9,950 nucleotides of DNA, taken from positions 1 through 9,950 of the forward strand of contig JAFSNU010000249.1 of the NCBI GenBank assembly GCA_017447325.1, in the 5' to 3' direction. Position numbers and translations under genes: made by a program. The notes below the pieces were generated by a model, which did no database searches, was not told where the DNA came from, and saw only the letters and a list, made by a program, of their open reading frames with translations. Origin of the DNA: Synergistaceae bacterium. GTDB lineage: Bacteria; Synergistota; Synergistia; Synergistales; Aminobacteriaceae. Below, one piece after another: positions 6,729-9,950 of the stretch; the first letter of the stretch is position 1; each line of letters starts with the position of its first letter.

Positions 6729-6826
6729 GTGTTTAAATAAACGGGGCCAGGATCCGCGACCCTGGTTGCAAATAAATCAAGCTTTAATTTTAAATTTAAT
6801 CGCATTAATGATTTAGTTAATAAGCT
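6638..6826 (+). repeat. Direct repeat: end of hisG duplicated downstream
   Basis: 6638-6709 (inside hisG) and 6755-6826 (downstream) align without gaps at a fixed 117-base offset, with seven mismatches in 72 positions. The last 61 positions (6649-6709 against 6766-6826) differ at only four. Confidence 0.93.
6747..6765. other. GC-rich hairpin between the two hisG tails
   Basis: CCAGG (6747-6751) pairs with CCTGG (6761-6765) around a 9-base loop, in otherwise very AT-rich DNA. No T-run follows, so it is a poor intrinsic terminator. It partly overlaps the start of the duplicated hisG tail, where the second copy differs most from hisG. Confidence 0.45.
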
Positions 6827-6845
6827 TAAAAATAAAATAAATTAA
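6753..6845 (+). pseudogene. Truncated second copy of the hisG 3' end
   Basis: A reading frame from 6753 translates as SATLVANKSSFNFKFNRIND and on to a TAA at 6843-6845, against SARLIANKSSFNFKFKRIND in hisG. The nucleotide differences are mostly silent (AAG/AAA, AGT/AGC, CTC/CTT) or conservative (Ile to Val), so this tail diverged while still being translated. It has no start codon, no ribosome-binding site and only about 30 codons, so it is not a functional gene now. After the shared part the tails differ: ASLNI in hisG, KNKIN here. Confidence 0.8.
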
Positions 6846-6872
6846 ATTTAATTAGTAAATTAAAGTTTAATA

Positions 6873-6900
6873 TTGAAAATTTTTAAAAATAGTTTATACT
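6873..6900 (+). promoter_or_regulatory. Candidate promoter of the rimP-nusA-infB operon
   Basis: TTGAAA (6873-6878), 16-bp spacer, TATACT (6895-6900). Transcription would start near 6907, giving a leader of about 110 bases that contains the hairpin at 6933-6956. A second TATACT at 6907-6912 lies in the tandem copy of the -10 region. Confidence 0.6.
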
Positions 6901-6913
6901 TTAGTTTATACTT
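6890..6913 (+). repeat. Perfect 12-bp tandem duplication covering the -10 element
   Basis: TAGTTTATACTT occurs twice back to back (6890-6901 and 6902-6913). Each copy contains a TATACT hexamer, so the duplication offers two -10 sites 12 bases apart. Only the first has a good -35 at normal spacing. Confidence 0.9.
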
Positions 6914-6932
6914 CTATAAGCGTTTTAGCCGG

Positions 6933-6956
6933 AGGAGTGGGTTGTTGCCCGCTCCT
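6933..6956 (+). terminator. Leader hairpin upstream of rimP, probable attenuator
   Basis: AGGAGTGGG (6933-6941) pairs with CCCGCTCCT (6948-6956), nine pairs including one G-T wobble, around TTGTTG. It is followed by TTATTTATATT, a moderate U-rich tail. It sits inside the presumed rimP leader, about 26 bases after the predicted transcription start. Short GTGGG-type hairpins before rimP are known in several bacterial groups, but I cannot assign this one to a named RNA family. Confidence 0.6.
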
Positions 6957-6958
6957 TA

Positions 6959-6998
6959 TTTATATTAATTTATATTAAATTATATTAATTTATTTAAA
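6959..6998 (+). repeat. Four roughly 10-bp AT-only tandem units in the rimP leader
   Basis: Units TTTATATTAA (6959-6968), TTTATATTAA (6969-6978), ATTATATTAA (6979-6988) and TTTATTTAAA (6989-6998) fill the leader between the hairpin and the ribosome-binding site (GGAGG, 7006-7010). The first two are identical, the third differs at one base and the fourth is degenerate. The region would be unstructured and slippage-prone. Confidence 0.8.
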
Positions 6999-7019
6999 AG
7001 GTATTGGAGGCGAAGGCGT

Positions 7020-7556
7020 TTGAGTGCGCGTGAAAGAAAAGACAAGCGCGGGAGAATAGAGCGTGAAAGCAAGCGCGAAGTGCTGTTTAAATTAATAGCG
7101 GAGAAAGTCGAGAGCTTGGGCTATGAGTGCGTGCATGTCGGACTGAATAATACTTCGGGCTTGAGCATTCAAGTTTTAATAGATTTGCTCGGCGGAATAA
7201 ATTTAGACGACTGCGAGCGAGTGTCTAAAGCTGTAAATTTGATGCTTGATAAGCTCGACGAAGAGGGCAGCGAATATTTAGCGGGCTTGAGAGACAGGTA
7301 TTATTTGGAAGTCAGCTCGCCCGGGATAGAAAGGCCGTTATTTACTCTTGAGCATTATAAAAGATTTGAAGGACGCGAGGCAAAAATAAAACTTGCTGAG
7401 CCTTTGGACGGGCGCAAAAATTTGACCGGCAAAATTATTTTAGCTGACGTAGAGAATAAAATTATAAAAATTTATATAAAAGATGAAGAACGAGAGATGG
7501 ACGTGCCGTTTAATATAATCAAGGCGGGAAATCTCAAAGAGGAGGGGCTTTGCTAA
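7020..7556 (+). CDS. rimP: Ribosome maturation factor RimP
   Basis: RimP binds the maturing 30S subunit and helps late assembly. The 178-residue protein has the expected two parts: an N-terminal alpha/beta domain (about 18-100) with a VLIDLLGGINLDDCERVSKA segment, the hallmark YYLEVSSPGIERPLF motif (about 98-112), and a C-terminal SH3-like domain (LDGRKNLTGKIILADVENKIIKIYI). It starts at TTG, supported by GGAGG at 7006-7010 with 9-base spacing; no ATG or GTG fits. The first 17 residues are an Arg/Lys/Glu-rich extension. It is the first gene of rimP-nusA-infB; its stop codon directly abuts the nusA ATG, so the two are probably translationally coupled. Confidence 0.95.
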   Translation: MSARERKDKRGRIERESKREVLFKLIAEKVESLGYECVHVGLNNTSGLSIQVLIDLLGGINLDDCERVSKAVNLMLDKLDEEGSEYLAGLRDRYYLEVSSPGIERPLFTLEHYKRFEGREAKIKLAEPLDGRKNLTGKIILADVENKIIKIYIKDEEREMDVPFNIIKAGNLKEEGLC

Positions 7557-8663
7557 ATGCAGTTGGGCCGTGAATTTATATTAACTTTAAATCAAATAGC
7601 AGAAGAGCGCGGTATCAAACTCAGCGTAATTATCTCGAGCCTCGAGGAAGCGTTAAAGTCGGCGTGCAAGAAACATCAAGGCAGCAGTCCGAACGTTGAA
7701 GTTAATATCGATGCGGATACCGGCGAGATTGAAATTAACGAGATCATGACGGTTGTTGAAGACGCTGGGAGCTTAACGCAGCCTGATAATCAAATCACGC
7801 TGAAAGATGCTAAAGCGTTGGGCTTTGTTAATGCTAAAGCAGGCGAAGAGATAAAGATCGCGAAAGATTTTTCGAGCTTCGGACGCATCGCGGCGCAGAC
7901 GGCGAGGCAGGTAGTAATTCAGCATTTGAAAGACGCTGAGCGCGAAGTTATTCAGTTGGAGTACGAGGGCAGACTTCACGAGATGATGCCCGGGGTTGTG
8001 TTCAAAGTCGATCTTGCGACAGATCAAGTATTAGTCAGATTAAGCGACAGGACGGAAGCGACGCTGACTAAAAAAGAGCGGATACCAGGCGAAGTGTATA
8101 AGCTTGGCGATAAGAAACAGTTTTTATTAGTTCAAGTTGACAAGGCTACGCGCGGGCCCAAGATGGTAGTGTCGCGGACTCATCCCAGATTATTGAGAAA
8201 ATTGCTGGAGCGCGAAGTGCCGGAGATACGCGACGGCTCGCTTGAAATTAAGAGCGTTGCGCGTGAGGCCGGCTCGCGGGCTAAAATCTCGCTTGAAGTT
8301 CATGATATTAATATTGATCCGATAGGCGCGTGCGTAGGGCCGTCGGGAGCAAGAATTAAGAACGTCAGCGATGAGTTAAACGGCGAGAAAGTAGATATTA
8401 TAACTTGGAGCGATAATGCTGAAGATTATATCAGCAGGGCGTTATCACCGGCGCAGATTGAGAAAGTTGAAATTATCTCGAACACGGAGAAGGACAAAAA
8501 GGCGAAAGTCTATGTTTATCCGGATCAGCTCTCGCTCGCGATAGGCAAGGCCGGACAGAACGTCAGGCTCGCGGCGAAATTAACAGGCTGGAAGATTGAC
8601 ATTAGTGCGCTGCCAGGCGAGAAGATGCCGACGCTTCAAGATTTGTTTCATGACGCGATTTAA
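7557..8663 (+). CDS. nusA: Transcription termination/antitermination factor NusA
   Basis: NusA binds RNA polymerase and nascent RNA and modulates pausing, intrinsic termination and antitermination. Domain order over 368 residues: N-terminal polymerase-binding domain (1-130, with ISSLEEALKSACKK and ARQVVIQHLKDAEREV), S1 domain (about 136-200, RTEATLTKKERIPGEVYKLGD), then two KH domains, with GACVGPSGARIKNVSDEL (257-274) and SLAIGKAGQNVRLAAKLTGW (326-345). It ends shortly after KH2 with MPTLQDLFHDAI, so the C-terminal acidic repeats of the E. coli protein are absent, as in Gram-positive-type NusA. ATG 7557 directly follows the rimP stop; AGGAGG at 7540-7545 lies inside the end of rimP at 11-base spacing. 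Confidence 0.97.
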   Translation: MQLGREFILTLNQIAEERGIKLSVIISSLEEALKSACKKHQGSSPNVEVNIDADTGEIEINEIMTVVEDAGSLTQPDNQITLKDAKALGFVNAKAGEEIKIAKDFSSFGRIAAQTARQVVIQHLKDAEREVIQLEYEGRLHEMMPGVVFKVDLATDQVLVRLSDRTEATLTKKERIPGEVYKLGDKKQFLLVQVDKATRGPKMVVSRTHPRLLRKLLEREVPEIRDGSLEIKSVAREAGSRAKISLEVHDINIDPIGACVGPSGARIKNVSDELNGEKVDIITWSDNAEDYISRALSPAQIEKVEIISNTEKDKKAKVYVYPDQLSLAIGKAGQNVRLAAKLTGWKIDISALPGEKMPTLQDLFHDAI

Positions 8664-8699
8664 TTAATTATTAATTATTAAGAGAAAGGAGACTTGCAT

Positions 8700-9950
8700 T
8701 TGAATAATAAAATCAGGATTTATGAACTCGCAAAGAAATTAAACAGAGAGAGCAAGGAACTCATGTCGGTTTTAGAAAATTTAAAAATTAATGTTAAAAC
8801 GCATATGAGTTCGATAGACGCGGAGACTGCGCAGATAGTCGAGGAAATTTTGGCCGAAGCTGAGTCTAACTCTAACTCTAATAATAAAAATAATAGAAAT
8901 AATAAAGATAAAAATAAAAATAATAATAAGGCTGAAAATAAAAAGGCTGAGAGCAAAGAGCCGGAAGTTAAAGCGGCCAAGCCTGAAGTTAAAGAAATTA
9001 AAGAAGTAAAGCAAGAAGTTAAACAAGAAATTACAAGCAAGGAGAGTCAGGCTATAAAAGACAATAAACAGGACGGCTTAGTTGAACGGCCGCCGATCGT
9101 AACGGTAATGGGACATGTAGATCATGGCAAGACGACGCTGCTTGATTATATACGTCATTCGAACGTGACGGCTCAGGAAGCCGGAGGAATAACGCAGCAT
9201 ATCGGCGCGTATATCGTCATTCACGAGGGACGTCAAATCGTATTTTTGGATACGCCCGGTCACGAGGCGTTTACGGCAATGAGAGCCCGGGGCGCGAACG
9301 TGACTGATATAGTTATATTAGTTGTGAGCGCGGACGACGGAGTTATGCCGCAAACGAGAGAGGCAATTAATCATATTAAAGCAGCCGGAGTTCCGCTTGT
9401 TGTAGCGATTAATAAAATCGACAAGCCAACGGCAAATCCTGATAGAGTTAGGCAGCAATTAACAGAACTCGGAGTTTATTTAGAGGGCTGGGGCGGCGAG
9501 GTCGGAGCTGTTGAAGTTTCGGCTAAAAGCGGCAAGGGCGTGCCGGATTTATTGGAGCGCGTGTTGCTTGAGGCTGAAATGCAGGAATTAAAAGGCAGGC
9601 CTAACGCGAAGCCCGTGGGCGTTGTTATCGAGGCAAGGCTTGACAAAGGCAAGGGGCCGGTCGCGACTGTTATAGTTAAAGACGGGACGTTGAAGCACGG
9701 CGATATAGTTTTGTTTAACTCAGCATGGGGCAAGACACGCGCATTATTTGACTGGGCGGGCAAGCCGATTAAGAAGGCTGGGCCAAGTATTCCAGTTGAG
9801 ATATTAGGGCTTGACGAAGTGCCGCAGCCCGGCGAGAGCTTTAGAGTTGTGAACAGCGAGCGTGAAGCAAGAGCCGCGTTAATGGAGATTAAGGCTCAGG
9901 AGCGCGACGCCGGAGCTCAGGCTAAAAAAGCTTCGCTTGAAGATTTATAT
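8700..9950 (+). CDS. infB: Translation initiation factor IF-2, 3' end beyond the window
   Basis: GTPase that brings initiator tRNA to the 30S subunit and promotes subunit joining. The 417 codons visible cover: the IF2 N-terminal helical domain (about 1-52, IRIYELAKKLNRESKELMSV), a charged low-complexity linker (about 56-126, first Asn/Lys, then Glu/Lys/Val repeats), and the G domain with G1 GHVDHGKT (138-145), the G2-region motif AGGITQHIGAY, G3 DTPGHEAF (184-191), G4 NKID (238-241) and G5 SAK (274-276), continuing into domain II (about 300-400). It starts at TTG 8700, set by AAGGAGA with 8-base spacing. Without TTG the frame would have no start before Met22. The window ends in frame at codon 417; family proteins usually continue through domains III and IV. 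It follows nusA after 36 bases with no ylxR or L7Ae-like gene between. Confidence 0.96.
   Translation, partial: MNNKIRIYELAKKLNRESKELMSVLENLKINVKTHMSSIDAETAQIVEEILAEAESNSNSNNKNNRNNKDKNKNNNKAENKKAESKEPEVKAAKPEVKEIKEVKQEVKQEITSKESQAIKDNKQDGLVERPPIVTVMGHVDHGKTTLLDYIRHSNVTAQEAGGITQHIGAYIVIHEGRQIVFLDTPGHEAFTAMRARGANVTDIVILVVSADDGVMPQTREAINHIKAAGVPLVVAINKIDKPTANPDRVRQQLTELGVYLEGWGGEVGAVEVSAKSGKGVPDLLERVLLEAEMQELKGRPNAKPVGVVIEARLDKGKGPVATVIVKDGTLKHGDIVLFNSAWGKTRALFDWAGKPIKKAGPSIPVEILGLDEVPQPGESFRVVNSEREARAALMEIKAQERDAGAQAKKASLEDLY

Noticed and set aside
6747..6765. GC-rich hairpin as the hisG terminator
   Set aside because: Only five pairs and followed by TTGCAAATAA without a T-run; part of it comes from the duplicated hisG tail. 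Kept as a plain hairpin.
8720..9040. Antisense open frames opposite the IF2 linker, rich in Leu/Ser/Phe
   Set aside because: They are the complement of the Asn/Lys repeat codons; low complexity, no binding site, and infB on the other strand is certain.
1..9950. Insertion sequences, CRISPR arrays, tRNA/rRNA genes, defence or biosynthetic gene clusters
   Set aside because: No transposase body, terminal inverted repeats, spaced repeats, cloverleaf or rRNA-like sequence, and no gene neighbourhood of that kind was seen on either strand.

Overview
The window looks like ordinary bacterial chromosome from a low-to-medium-GC, probably host-associated anaerobe. My best guess is Synergistota, with a deep Firmicutes-like lineage as the alternative. 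The reasons are the short HisG paired with HisZ, a rimP-nusA-infB cluster, frequent TTG/GTG starts with strong AGGAGG sites, very AT-rich spacers between GC-richer genes, and a lipoprotein with a Cys-Gly-Gly-poly-Ser tether. The taxonomy is inferred from style only; there is no rRNA or marker tree here.

Layout. 1-121: AT-rich leader. 122-913 (+): a 2,3-bisphosphoglycerate-dependent phosphoglycerate mutase homolog that carries a signal peptide. 914-1191: a hairpin, a start-less remnant of a gene tail, and the terminator of the next gene. 1192-2610 (-): a large lipoprotein of unknown function. 2611-2775: divergent promoter region. 2776-3741 (+): ROK-family sugar kinase. 3742-3833: a long-stem bidirectional terminator shared with the convergent gene. 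3834-5030 (-): a 398-residue cytoplasmic protein I do not recognise. 5031-5153: divergent promoter region with a near-perfect palindrome. 5154-6728 (+): hisZ-hisG, the two-subunit ATP phosphoribosyltransferase that starts histidine synthesis. 6729-7019: a degenerate second copy of the hisG 3' end, then the promoter and leader hairpin of the next operon. 7020-9950 (+): rimP-nusA-infB, with infB running off the window end.

How the genes fit together. HisZ and HisG form one enzyme complex. RimP (30S maturation), NusA (transcription elongation and termination) and IF2 (translation initiation) form the conserved information-processing operon; ylxR and the L7Ae-like gene that often lie between nusA and infB are absent. 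The other four genes appear to be single-gene units.

Most worth a second look: the tandem hisG 3'-end duplication, whose differences are largely synonymous or conservative; the exported phosphoglycerate mutase with an altered second active-site histidine loop; the palindrome overlapping the -10 of an apparently leaderless hisZ; and the repeat-built promoter and leader of rimP. I see no mobile element, CRISPR array, tRNA or rRNA, and no clear evidence of a wholly new multi-gene system.
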